Origin: Proteobacteria bacterium UBA2133
Lineage (GTDB): Bacteria; Pseudomonadota; Gammaproteobacteria; Arenicellales; UBA868
DNA length: 25,824 nt
Direction of reading: 5' to 3'
Assembly (NCBI GenBank): GCA_002327725.1
Contig: DCXP01000078.1
Span: 53,008-78,831, forward strand
The notes under the pieces were generated by a model. It had not been told where the DNA came from. It saw only the letters and a list, made by a program, of their open reading frames with translations, and made no database searches. Below, in pieces: positions 14,299 to 22,175 of this stretch. A program made the position numbers and the translations under genes. Position 1 is the stretch's first letter. The number at the start of each line of letters is the position of its first letter.

Positions 14299-15651
14299 CT
14301 ATGAGACCCGTTTCAGGTAGGCAGCAGCCTGCAGGGCTGCAGCGCGGCCGCGCTCGAGACCCCCATTGACGGTGCTTGGCTGGGAAAGGTGTGTGGCTTC
14401 TCCGGAGAAAAAGAGTTTATCGGCCAGGGTCGCGCCAAGTTCCCGGCGAGCGGCGCTCTTTCCCGGCCTGACGGACGAATAGGCACCATCAAACAGGGGA
14501 ACTTTGCCGCAGGCGGTCGCGAAGCCCTTGATCAGTTGTTTTTCGATATCGTTGCCCAGCATGCTTTTAAGGCCATCAAGACCGTAGGCAATTGCCGTCT
14601 CCATCGATTCGCGTTCCAGCGCTCTGGCCTGACTGCCGCCCACATATCCGTAGGTCAGGTAGGAATCATGCGTGTTGGTAAGGTAGCCTACCCCGGCCTC
14701 GTCATCCTGCTGCTGATACACATAGGTATCCCGGCCAAAGCCGAAAATATCTTTCTTGAACAGCAGCCCGATGTAGTTCATTAATGCCATATCAATGTTG
14801 TGAATGGCCTGCTGCTTCTGGACGGGCAGGGTGGGAGTAAAGCGGATACGATCGGCGGCGAGCACGCCTGCCGAAACGGTCAGGATCGCGGCCCGGGCCC
14901 GTATCGTGCCGGCGGAGGTCGTGACGGCGACATCCGGGCCGCCCCAGTCGATCTTGGATGCGCCAGTTCGCAGGCTGACCGGTATATCCCGGCCATAGTG
15001 CGCCACGACCGAGCCATAGCCCTGGGTACAGAACCAACTGGTCGCATCCAGGCTGTTCCACCAGCTTTTGGGCGACCAGTCTTTGGAATCCTGTGCCATG
15101 TCCCAGACGCCATATTCCGAGGCAACGGTGTATCCCCAGGGCTTTGTAAAAAAGTCTTCGCCGAGTGCCGTATGGGCATTGTCATCAGGTCCATTCGCGC
15201 TGCTCAACGCGGAACGTTTTATCCGGCTGTTGAAAAGCGCATCGGTCTGGTGCAGATCAGCGAGCTCGCTACTGGTCGCTTTTCTTTGTCCGACAAAGTA
15301 CTCGACCCGTCCTGGATCCCTGTAGACCTCAAATCCATTAGCTCTGGCGTGGCTGATCAGCGGATTGTTCGGGGACGCTCTCATCCAGTGAGCGTGAGTA
15401 TCGAAGGGAACGTCGAAGATGGAATGATTGGTATGTACCCGGCCACCGATGCGGTCATTGGCATCGATGAGGACAAAGGTGATTCCCTGCTCTGTCAGGG
15501 TCCGCGCAGCTTCCAGCCCCGCAACTCCGGCACCGATGATGACAACATCCGGGTTGGCGGGCGAGCCAGCGATGGCAACGCGGGGCACGAGCGCGGAGGC
15601 CGCCAGAGCCCTTAATAATCGGCGCCGTTCATGTTGAGGGGTAACGCTCAT
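14299..15651 (-). CDS. Flavin amine oxidase with an N-terminal signal, paralogue of the gene at 2625
   Basis: A 450-residue FAD amine oxidase. Residues 1-29 look like an export signal: arginine-rich ERRRLLR (8-14), hydrophobic ALAASALVP, then AIAGSP as a possible cleavage region. The RRR-LLR pattern suggests the Tat route used for folded flavoproteins but is not a perfect twin-arginine motif. FAD binding begins at VVIIGAGVAGLEAA (36-49); DRIGGRVHTN (61-70) and FFSGEATHLSQPSTVNGG (near 410-430) complete the flavin site. The shared HWM element and middle domain show kinship with the cytosolic enzyme at 2625-3878, so the pair could act on the same class of amine in two compartments. It is convergent with phnY and divergent from the demethylase-family gene, with a 132-base gap before that gene. 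Substrate unknown. Confidence 0.82.
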   Translation of the reverse strand: MSVTPQHERRRLLRALAASALVPRVAIAGSPANPDVVIIGAGVAGLEAARTLTEQGITFVLIDANDRIGGRVHTNHSIFDVPFDTHAHWMRASPNNPLISHARANGFEVYRDPGRVEYFVGQRKATSSELADLHQTDALFNSRIKRSALSSANGPDDNAHTALGEDFFTKPWGYTVASEYGVWDMAQDSKDWSPKSWWNSLDATSWFCTQGYGSVVAHYGRDIPVSLRTGASKIDWGGPDVAVTTSAGTIRARAAILTVSAGVLAADRIRFTPTLPVQKQQAIHNIDMALMNYIGLLFKKDIFGFGRDTYVYQQQDDEAGVGYLTNTHDSYLTYGYVGGSQARALERESMETAIAYGLDGLKSMLGNDIEKQLIKGFATACGKVPLFDGAYSSVRPGKSAARRELGATLADKLFFSGEATHLSQPSTVNGGLERGRAAALQAAAYLKRVS

Positions 15652-15783
15652 GAAATATTCTGAAAAGATACCCCGCGATAGGTGTATGGCTTGTGGGAGC
15701 CGAAAATCCCAAGGCAGACTGAATCTAGACTGGTAGGATACCCTGCTGTCCTAACCGTTACAAAGTTCAGGAGTTATTCGACC

Positions 15784-17823
15784 TTGCGTGACTCTCAGCA
15801 TGACCTCTTGTTCGAGCCCGTCGATATCGGGCCCGTGAGGGCAAAAAACCGTTTCTATCAGGTACCGCACTGCACCGGCATGGGATGGCTGCGACCAAGA
15901 ATGGCGGCAGCATTACGTGGCATCAAAGCAGAGGGTGGCTGGGGCGTTGTCTGTACCGAGTGGTGTTCCATCCACCCTGCCTCCGACGACCTACCTCATC
16001 CGAACGCAGCCTTGTGGCATGACGATCACATCAAAGATCAGGCGTTGATGGCGCAGGCGGTACATGATCATGGCGCGCTGGCGGGTGTGGAGCTTTGGTT
16101 TGGAGGAGCCAGCTCAGCAAACCATTACACCCGCGAGACTGCGATCGATTTGACCAGCATTCCTAATCAGGTGGGGCATCCTTATCAGACCCGGGCAATG
16201 GACAAATCCGATATTCGTGAACTACGGCGCTGGCATCGCGCGGCGGCACTCCGGGCAAAGCAGGCCGACTTTGACATCGTTTACGTGTATGCAACCCATG
16301 GCTATCTGCTGTCCCATTTTCTATCGGCACAGACCAACCTTCGGACTGATGAGTACGGCGGATCCATGGAGAACCGGGCACGGCTGCTTCGCGAGCTGAT
16401 TGACGAAACCAAAGAAGCAGTAGGGGACCGCTGCGCTGTTGCTGTGCGTTATTCGGTCGGCGGTGATGATGGAGAGTCGTTGGAACTGACCCAGGAGCGT
16501 CGGGACCGCCTTGAGATGCTGGCCGAGTTGCCTGATCTTTGGGATATTAATATCAACAACTACGACCAGGAGATGGGTGTTTCACGATTTATCAGGGAGG
16601 GGTCGCTCGAGGAGCACATGTCTTTTGTAAAGTCAGTAACAACGAAGCCGGTTGTAACGGTAGGCCGTTTTACCTCACCCGACACTATGGCATCCCAGGT
16701 GAGGCGGGGCATCGTCGATTTTATCGGTGCCGCGCGCCCCTCGATTGCGGACCCATTCCTGCCGAATAAGATTAAAGCAGGCCGTCTTGAGGATATCCGG
16801 GAATGTATCGGCTGCAACATCTGCTACACCGGCGACGGGCTTGGTACTCCCATTCGCTGTACCCAGAACCCGACGATGGGGGAGGAGTATCGACGCAACT
16901 GGCACCCGGAAGTCATCGCCAGTAAGGGCTCCGATTCACAGGTTCTGGTGGTCGGAGCGGGCCCTGCCGGCCTGGAGGCGACGCGGGCCCTCGGACAGCG
17001 GGGTTACCGGGCCATGCTTGCAGAGGCAACGCGGGAACTTGGGGGAAGGATCACCCGTGAATCCGCACTACCAGGCCTCAGCGAATGGAGCCGGGTACGG
17101 GATTACCGTCTGCAGCAGATTGAAAAGATGGCCAACGTCGAGATCTTCCGCGAAAGTGAACTCAGCGCGGATGACGTCATCTCGACGGGCGCCGATCACG
17201 TCGTCATTGCAACCGGCGCCTTCTGGCGGGCAGACGGTTTTGGCCGATCACATCCTTATCCTTTTGATTCGCTCGATGCCGGGGCCAATATCCTGACGCC
17301 CGATGACGTTATGGCAGGCCGGATACCGCAAGGGCCGGTGCTTGTGTATGACGACGACAGTTTTTATATGGGCGGCCTTATCGCGGAAAAAATCCGCCTT
17401 GCCGACCGACCGGTCACGCTGGTGACACCTGAGGATGTGGTCTCGGCCTGGTGCGACTACACCACGGAGCGCTTTTATGTGCAGAAACGTCTTCTGGAGC
17501 TTGGTGTCGCTCTTCAGACCGGTCATCAGCTGCTCTCATATGACGGTCATGATGCCAAGATCGCCTGCGCCTACACGGATCACGAGCAATCTATCAGGGC
17601 GAATGCTCTGGTGATGGTGACGGCCCGACAGCCAAACGACAAGCTGTACCAGGCCCTTAATGAGCGCATCCAGCAGGACCCACCCTCGGGTTTGCGCTCC
17701 CTGCGTCGGATCGGTGACTGCGAGGCACCGGCAATGATTGCCGCTGCGATTTACGCTGGTCACCGCTTTGCGCGGGAGCTTGACTCAACGGCTGACTCCA
17801 AGACGTCCCCTCGCTACGAGTAG
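15784..17823 (+). CDS. Trimethylamine-dehydrogenase-family FMN/[4Fe-4S] N-demethylase
   Basis: A 680-residue iron-sulfur flavoprotein of the TMADH/DMADH/histamine dehydrogenase family, expected to oxidatively demethylate or deaminate an amine and pass electrons to an ETF. An ATG lies at 15682, but the TTG at 15784 with AGGAG ten bases upstream gives the family start (RDSQHDLLFEPVDIG) and puts the flavin-linking cysteine at Cys30 (QVPHCTG), as in TMADH. Tyr169, His172 (YVYATHGY) and Arg222 also align. The cluster cysteines are Cys341, Cys344, Cys347 and Cys359, followed by TQNPTMGEEYRRNWHPE. An ADP-binding domain begins at VLVVGAGPAGLEATRAL (387). The TMADH aromatic bowl is not kept: Tyr60 is Trp, the Trp264 loop is shorter and lacks Trp, and Trp355 is absent. 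The substrate is therefore probably not trimethylamine. It is convergent with creatinase, 14 bases apart. Confidence 0.88.
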   Translation: MRDSQHDLLFEPVDIGPVRAKNRFYQVPHCTGMGWLRPRMAAALRGIKAEGGWGVVCTEWCSIHPASDDLPHPNAALWHDDHIKDQALMAQAVHDHGALAGVELWFGGASSANHYTRETAIDLTSIPNQVGHPYQTRAMDKSDIRELRRWHRAAALRAKQADFDIVYVYATHGYLLSHFLSAQTNLRTDEYGGSMENRARLLRELIDETKEAVGDRCAVAVRYSVGGDDGESLELTQERRDRLEMLAELPDLWDININNYDQEMGVSRFIREGSLEEHMSFVKSVTTKPVVTVGRFTSPDTMASQVRRGIVDFIGAARPSIADPFLPNKIKAGRLEDIRECIGCNICYTGDGLGTPIRCTQNPTMGEEYRRNWHPEVIASKGSDSQVLVVGAGPAGLEATRALGQRGYRAMLAEATRELGGRITRESALPGLSEWSRVRDYRLQQIEKMANVEIFRESELSADDVISTGADHVVIATGAFWRADGFGRSHPYPFDSLDAGANILTPDDVMAGRIPQGPVLVYDDDSFYMGGLIAEKIRLADRPVTLVTPEDVVSAWCDYTTERFYVQKRLLELGVALQTGHQLLSYDGHDAKIACAYTDHEQSIRANALVMVTARQPNDKLYQALNERIQQDPPSGLRSLRRIGDCEAPAMIAAAIYAGHRFARELDSTADSKTSPRYE

Positions 17824-17837
17824 CGCAGGGCGCGAGA

Positions 17838-19061
17838 CTACCGACCCGAAATCACATTGTGGTCGGGGCCGTAGGGAAACCCGGTAATGTTTTGGGAACC
17901 GGTTTCCGTGATCACCAGGATGTCATGCTCCCGATAGCCGCCAGCTCCGTCGCGCCCTTCAGGGACGGTCAGCATGGGCTCCATGGAGACCACCATGTTG
18001 GGCTCCAGAACCGTATCGATATCCTCCCGCAGTTCCAGCCCTGCTTCCCGTCCGTAGTAGTGCGATAACACGCCAAAGGAGTGTCCATAACCAAATGTGC
18101 GGTACTGCAGAAGATCCAGCGAGGCGAAATGTTCGTTAATCTGCGCACAGATGTCGGCGCACCTGGCACCCGGTTTGATCAGTGACAAGCCGAGCTCGTG
18201 GGCATCAACGTTGGCCTGCCAGACTTTCAGTGAAGCCGGATCCACGTCATCAAGAAACAGCGTCCGCTCAAGCGCCGTGTAGTATCCGGAGATCATCGGG
18301 AAGGTATTCAGGCTCAGAATATCGCCCGATTTCAGTTGCCGGGTAGTGACCGGGTTATGGGCCCCGTCCGTGTTGATGCCGGATTGAAACCACACCCAGG
18401 TGTCTCTGATCTCACTGTCGGGATAGCTCTGCGCAATGGCAAGTTCCATGGTGTCCCGTCCAGCCATGGCAATATCAATCTCTCTTGCTCCGGTGCGGAT
18501 CGCATCCCGCACCGCTGCACCTCCGATGTCTGCAATCCGCGCACCGCCTTTAATGAGTTCAATTTCCTCTGCCGATTTGACCATCCGCAGGGCCATGATT
18601 TCAGTACTGATATCTTCAACCCGCAGTTTCGTATTGAGTGCCTCCATCTTCTGACGGGCAGCGAGGCTAAGGTGATCACCTTCAATACCCACCACATCGA
18701 TATCTGGCAGCACATGATTCACGGCGCGCCAGTAATTGTCGTGCTTCCAGTCGGTGTAGATCAGGTTGTCACCATAACTGTGTCGCCAGGGCTGCCCCAG
18801 ATCGATATTGGCGGAAATCGTGGTGCATCCAGTCTCGGTGACGATGCATGCGTAAGGTCTACCGAAACTGCAGTACAAAAATCCGGAGTAATAGGCAACG
18901 TTGTGCATGGATGTCAGCAGAACGGCACGAAGGCCTTTGTCCGCCAGCAGTTGCCTGAGCGCGGCGAGCCGTCTGTCGTACTCGGTGGCAGAGAAGGGAA
19001 GGGGGCTTTTCGAGCCGTTAGCTAACTCGAAAAACTCGGGTCTTTGCGGGACGGGATTCAT
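17838..19061 (-). CDS. Creatinase (creatine amidinohydrolase)
   Basis: A 407-residue M24/pita-bread-fold enzyme hydrolysing creatine to sarcosine and urea. It aligns almost end to end with the Pseudomonas putida enzyme. The catalytic histidine is His235 (INTDGAHNPVTTR); the substrate-binding residues Phe66 and Arg68 (FLYCSFGRPY), Glu265 (YYTALERTLFL), Arg338, Glu361 and His379 are all present at equivalent positions (offset 3-4). An upstream in-frame start at 19250 would add 63 unrelated residues and precede the promoter, so the ATG at 19061 with AGGTGA six bases upstream is used. That ribosome site is inside a perfect inverted repeat (see the leader entry). No urease, creatininase or sarcosine oxidase gene is in the window. 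The adjacent demethylase-family gene could handle sarcosine or a related product. Confidence 0.95.
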   Translation of the reverse strand: MNPVPQRPEFFELANGSKSPLPFSATEYDRRLAALRQLLADKGLRAVLLTSMHNVAYYSGFLYCSFGRPYACIVTETGCTTISANIDLGQPWRHSYGDNLIYTDWKHDNYWRAVNHVLPDIDVVGIEGDHLSLAARQKMEALNTKLRVEDISTEIMALRMVKSAEEIELIKGGARIADIGGAAVRDAIRTGAREIDIAMAGRDTMELAIAQSYPDSEIRDTWVWFQSGINTDGAHNPVTTRQLKSGDILSLNTFPMISGYYTALERTLFLDDVDPASLKVWQANVDAHELGLSLIKPGARCADICAQINEHFASLDLLQYRTFGYGHSFGVLSHYYGREAGLELREDIDTVLEPNMVVSMEPMLTVPEGRDGAGGYREHDILVITETGSQNITGFPYGPDHNVISGR

Positions 19062-19205
19062 CTTGATCACCTCGTGTTGTCCGGGTGATCTTGAGTGCAT
19101 CAGCCCGGAAAATTCATCCGGGCGTACAGGATGCCTTAATACTGTGTCTGGGGAGCCCAGAACATAGTGCCAAGTACGGTCGATCGCGACGCCATCGCGA
19201 ACGTG
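19062..19205 (-). promoter_or_regulatory. Structured leader RNA of the creatinase gene
   Basis: Between the predicted promoter and the creatinase ATG the transcript carries four perfect inverted repeats in about 140 bases. In transcript order they are: TCGCGA twice (19195-19200 with 19184-19189, loop 5); TCTGGG-CTC-CCCAGA (19161-19147), extendable through a bulge by ACTATGT/CACAGT; GCCCGGA/TCCGGGC (19123-19117 with 19109-19103), enclosed by GCATC/GATGC (19134-19130 with 19101-19097); and GATCACC/GGTGATC (19090-19084 with 19071-19065), whose right arm covers the Shine-Dalgarno sequence. No U tract follows any stem, so control would be at translation initiation. It resembles a riboswitch or protein-binding leader. 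I could not match it to a known class. Structures were found by eye, not by energy folding. Confidence 0.5.
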
Positions 19206-19211
19206 GTGGGA

Positions 19212-19241
19212 ATTATAAAAAGAGGTCCCTGGCCTTTTCAA
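19212..19241 (-). promoter_or_regulatory. Sigma-70 promoter for creatinase
   Basis: On the minus strand TTGAAA (19241-19236), an 18-base spacer and a consensus TATAAT (19217-19212) form a good promoter. Transcription would start near 19205, giving a leader of about 144 bases before the ATG at 19061. Its position also argues against the longer reading frame that starts at 19250. Confidence 0.55.
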
Positions 19242-19341
19242 CAGATTCACACTGAATCGGGAATTGCCTGAAAAAACCTATAATTTGGGGTAAGTGGGCG
19301 CGATAAAGATCGGCGCTGACATGACTTGGGAAATACCAACG

Positions 19342-20100
19342 ATGAGGCCAATAACAATTGCCTGGGTGACATTGCTAATGCTTGCCGTGCCGGCAGCCGC
19401 TTCAGATCTTGAAAAGGAACAGCGCTGGCGCGAGCAGGTAGAAGACTCGATTATGGATGGCGAGGCCGTTGACCTTGTGATCGAAGGCCGGAACGTCTTC
19501 GCGATCTACACCGAAGCGCAGAACCGTTCGGATAAAGGGGTGGTCGTAGTGCATGGCGCCGGTATACATCCGAACTGGCAGCAGGTCGTACAGCCCATCC
19601 GGGTCGAGATGGCCCTGCACGGCTGGAATACCCTTTCTATCCAGATGCCGATCCTGCACAACGAAGCACAGTACGAGGAATATGTCGCACTTTACCCGGA
19701 AGTGCCCCCGCGATTGAGCGCCGCTGAAGCATTCTTAAAAGATAAGGGTATGAAAACCCTGCTGATTGTCGCCCACAGCCAGGGTGCCACGATGTCGAGT
19801 TACTACCTTTCCCGGCACCCCAGCGATGTTAAAGGGTTTATCGCTATCGGGATGAGCGCAACGCAAAAGGACAGTCACGTAAACAGCGCGGAGTCACTGA
19901 AAAAGATAACCATTCCGGTACTCGATCTTTATGGTGCCGACGATCTTCCCGGTGTGCTGGAAACGGCAGACAGCCGAAAGAGTGGTGCGGCCCACAATCC
20001 GCGCTACTCCCAACAGGTGATTGCGGGCGCGAATCATTTTTTCGACGGGATGGATGATGAACTCATCAGCGCAGTAGCCGACTGGGCCCAGCAGTGGTAG
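19342..20100 (+). CDS. Exported DUF3530-type alpha/beta hydrolase
   Basis: A 252-residue protein (from ATG 19342) with a signal peptide: MRP, hydrophobic ITIAWVTLLMLAV, then PAAAS as the likely cleavage site near residue 20. Possible longer starts are ATG 19321 and GTG 19294; no ribosome site decides between them. Seen: VVVVHGAGIHPNW (67-79), the oxyanion/entry loop typical of DUF3530; nucleophile Ser146 in VAHSQGAT; probable acid Asp200 in LYGADD; and His232 in GANHFF. Lengths and spacing fit an alpha/beta hydrolase. It is divergent from creatinase and single. A TATAAT at 19279-19284 lies at a suitable distance but has no convincing -35 box. Function of the family is unknown; a periplasmic esterase or peptidase-like role is only a guess. 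Confidence 0.7.
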   Translation: MRPITIAWVTLLMLAVPAAASDLEKEQRWREQVEDSIMDGEAVDLVIEGRNVFAIYTEAQNRSDKGVVVVHGAGIHPNWQQVVQPIRVEMALHGWNTLSIQMPILHNEAQYEEYVALYPEVPPRLSAAEAFLKDKGMKTLLIVAHSQGATMSSYYLSRHPSDVKGFIAIGMSATQKDSHVNSAESLKKITIPVLDLYGADDLPGVLETADSRKSGAAHNPRYSQQVIAGANHFFDGMDDELISAVADWAQQW

Positions 20101-20120
20101 TCGGGACAGGCCGGCAAGAC

Positions 20121-20557
20121 CTAGCCGCGGCTCACCCGATACGTACGGGCTGACAGTGTTTTTGCAAGCTGTTCGGCCTGTCGTGCAGCACTGGTAGCGC
20201 CGAGCACATCTCCAAGGGCGAGCGCCGTAGCTGGGCCGATACAGAAAAATTGCTGTGCAGGTGCCCAGCGGGCGCGACAGCCCGTAAGTCAGGCGAGACC
20301 GATGGCGCTACGCTGCGGCCGATGGGCGTGAGTTGTCCTGAGTTCATCAGCCTGTGAATTAACGCGTCGCGGCCGACGCCGGTGCAGTTGATGACAACAT
20401 CAGCGGACAGGGGCTCACCCTCTGTCAGGTCTATCCGTCAATGCTTATTGCGGGTTCTGGCAAGGTCGCGAAGACGGCCCCGGACAATCGTCAGTTGGCC
20501 GCTCGTGCTCATTTGCCGGGCCGCGGTCACGGTCTGGGGGCTGGGTAATGCCCACAA
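20121..20557 (-). pseudogene. Decayed C-terminal remnant of an FAD/NAD(P)-binding protein
   Basis: On the minus strand, directly after the fumarase beta stop, lies the last third of an FAD-NAD(P)-binding protein (PF13454-like). It runs VTAARQMSTSGQLTIVRGRL (about 20530-20471), an in-frame TGA at about 20440, GEPLSADVVINCTGVGRD (about 20415-20365), then HRLMNSGQLTPIG. A frameshift occurs in the following 100 bases, after which the family ending FCIGPATALALGDVLGAT and AARQAEQLAKTL reads to a TAG at 20121-20123. The N-terminal two-thirds, including the FAD-binding start, is absent, so one truncation, one nonsense change and one frameshift are needed. Its full-length parent probably belonged to the SDH-fumarase transcription unit or was next to it. 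Confidence 0.65.
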
Positions 20558-21220
20558 TCAGATGAGCTCGTCAGTCCGGTCCTTTGTTTCCCCGTAACGG
20601 TGAAGCGCCGGTTCTTTAAGTCCGGTGTAGAGGTCATCGATTTTCCTGTTGACAAGGTCTCCCTGCTGGGCAAACAGGGATTGTCCCTGAAGATCGCTGT
20701 CTACCAGAAAGGGGCCAAAGTCCTTCACCCGAAAAAGCCACATGGCCTGGGCGATGCCGAACTCATCGAGCCAGTGTACTGCTTCAACCCCCTGCACGCC
20801 GCGACCGAGCAGGGCGCCGGTACCGTACCCGACCGTTGTGAGATACACGGCCCCCCTGGGAGCGAGCACATGCTGATAGTCGTCTCCCGGCATCCCGCCC
20901 TTGCCGATGATGATCTTGGTGCCGCTGAGATCGAGCCAGTCGGCAAGATATTTTGAGAAGCGAAAACTCGCGGTGGCGGTAACCCCGCCGATCTCATAGG
21001 TGCCGTCGTCTTTAACTGCGGCCGCCGGCGAGCAGTGAAAATTGACGTTGCTGATCTCGCCAAGCCCTTGAGGCAGGGAGTGACCTTCGTTCAGCACGCG
21101 CTGGTAAACCCTCTCGCGCGCGGTGTACACGACGCCATCAAGATAGACGACCGACCCGAGTTTCAGGGCTGCGATCGCCTCGGCATCAGCGGGTAGAGAG
21201 ACATGGACTTCTTCAAGCAT
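20558..21220 (-). CDS. Class I fumarase / tartrate dehydratase beta subunit
   Basis: A 220-residue C-terminal-type subunit of two-subunit class I (iron-sulfur) hydro-lyases, partner of the gene just upstream. Seen: VVYLDGVVYTARERVYQRVL (about 24-43), the family GxxYTARDxAH-like element; HCSPAA, where the family has the substrate-gating GP segment; FRFSKYLADWL; GKGGMP; and GAVYLTTVGYGTGALLG. An in-frame ATG at 21316 exists, but the ATG at 21220 has GGGGAG six bases upstream and gives the normal family start, so it is used; it overlaps the alpha-subunit stop by eight bases. With SDH genes in the same unit, fumarate-to-malate hydration is the likeliest reaction. Tartrate or mesaconate cannot be excluded. 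Confidence 0.82.
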   Translation of the reverse strand: MLEEVHVSLPADAEAIAALKLGSVVYLDGVVYTARERVYQRVLNEGHSLPQGLGEISNVNFHCSPAAAVKDDGTYEIGGVTATASFRFSKYLADWLDLSGTKIIIGKGGMPGDDYQHVLAPRGAVYLTTVGYGTGALLGRGVQGVEAVHWLDEFGIAQAMWLFRVKDFGPFLVDSDLQGQSLFAQQGDLVNRKIDDLYTGLKEPALHRYGETKDRTDELI

Positions 21221-22175
21221 GGGCTTCTCCCCTGGACAGTTGATCCCAGTCGATCGTTTCGCGTCGATGGTAGGGGGTGAACCACTTGGGATCTGTCCGA
21301 TACGCGACCGATCCATCTGAATGCAGCCGGGCGGTGGCGCGTCGTGATGACAGGCAGAAGGTATGTACGCTCATCGGCAGGCCGCCGGTGTGGGTATGAC
21401 CGACTTCAATATGCAGATCAACAACCATCGAGGAGCCGACAAAGCCCATGGCGCCCATGCCAATGCTGTTGCCCAGTTCCATCAGTTCCAGCTCCAGTTG
21501 GGCAATCTTAGGGTCCGGGTTCCGATTACCCACCATCCGCAGGCAGGCGGCCTGCTTGCCCAGTTGCATACAGGTATCCTTGGACCCGCCCAAGCCCACG
21601 CCGATAATGGCCGGCTGACAGCACAGCCCGCGCTTGCCAAAGGAGATCAGCGTGTCCAGCAGAAATCGCTTGATTCCATCGACCCCATCGCCGGGAAAGA
21701 GCATCCGATAGTCAGTCCCGAAAAGGCCGCCTTTATGGACGGTCGTGATGTCGATCCAGTCGGCATCGGGCTCGAAGGTCCACTCGATCTCTGGCGCGTT
21801 GATTCCGACGTTGTTGTTGTGTTCTGTTCGCCAAAGGGGATGAACGCGATTCGGACGCAGTGGCACGTCGCGAGTCGCACGCGCAGTCGCCGACCGCAGG
21901 GCCCGCTCGATGCCGGTAAAACCGCCCTCAAACGCCGCCTGATCGCCCACCTTGACGTAGTAGCGCGGCAAGCCAGTATCGGCGCACATGGGTCGGCGAT
22001 CTTCAGTGGCTGTCTGGTAGTTGTTGATCATCGTTTTGATGACAAAGCCGGAAAGCTCGCCTGATTCCCTGCTCGCGACTGATTTGATCCCGGCGAGGTA
22101 ATCCTCGGGGATATCAATCGCCGCTTTTTTCATAATTTCGTAGCTGGCCGTTTCTATGCTTTGGTTACTGATCAT
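21213..22175 (-). CDS. Class I fumarase / tartrate dehydratase alpha subunit
   Basis: A 320-residue subunit that holds the catalytic [4Fe-4S] cluster. Cluster cysteines are Cys64 (PMCADTGLP), Cys185/186 (GLCCQPAIIGVGLGG, one of the pair) and Cys274 (HTFCLSSRRA). Other family elements are NNVGINAPEIEW, ITTVHKGGLFGTDYRM and ELGNSIGMGAMGFVG. The ATG overlaps the SdhA stop (ATGA), and the beta subunit overlaps its end, so sdhA-alpha-beta are translationally coupled. The alpha/beta split resembles L-tartrate dehydratase TtdAB and the two-subunit fumarases of many archaea and bacteria. Operon context with SDH supports fumarase. Confidence 0.85.
   Translation of the reverse strand: MISNQSIETASYEIMKKAAIDIPEDYLAGIKSVASRESGELSGFVIKTMINNYQTATEDRRPMCADTGLPRYYVKVGDQAAFEGGFTGIERALRSATARATRDVPLRPNRVHPLWRTEHNNNVGINAPEIEWTFEPDADWIDITTVHKGGLFGTDYRMLFPGDGVDGIKRFLLDTLISFGKRGLCCQPAIIGVGLGGSKDTCMQLGKQAACLRMVGNRNPDPKIAQLELELMELGNSIGMGAMGFVGSSMVVDLHIEVGHTHTGGLPMSVHTFCLSSRRATARLHSDGSVAYRTDPKWFTPYHRRETIDWDQLSRGEAHA

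Noticed and set aside
14324..14340. GCAGCC/GGCTGC hairpin near the convergent phnY / amine oxidase ends as a terminator
   Set aside because: It lies inside the amine oxidase coding sequence and has no T tract on either side.
14800..15615. Open frame of 271 codons on the plus strand
   Set aside because: Antisense to the amine oxidase at 14299-15651, which has a clear FAD fold.
19062..19090. Similarity of the leader bases (CCGGAC...ACGAGGTG) to guanidine-III riboswitches
   Set aside because: Only short shared words; the order, spacing and pseudoknot arms do not fit, so I did not call that class.
17838..19250. Longer creatinase frame starting at 19250
   Set aside because: The extra 63 residues do not match creatinases, and the start precedes the predicted promoter; the ATG at 19061 has a ribosome site and gives the family length.
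19279..19284. TATAAT upstream of the DUF3530 hydrolase as a promoter
   Set aside because: No acceptable -35 hexamer at 16-18 bases and no extended -10, so it is only mentioned under the gene.
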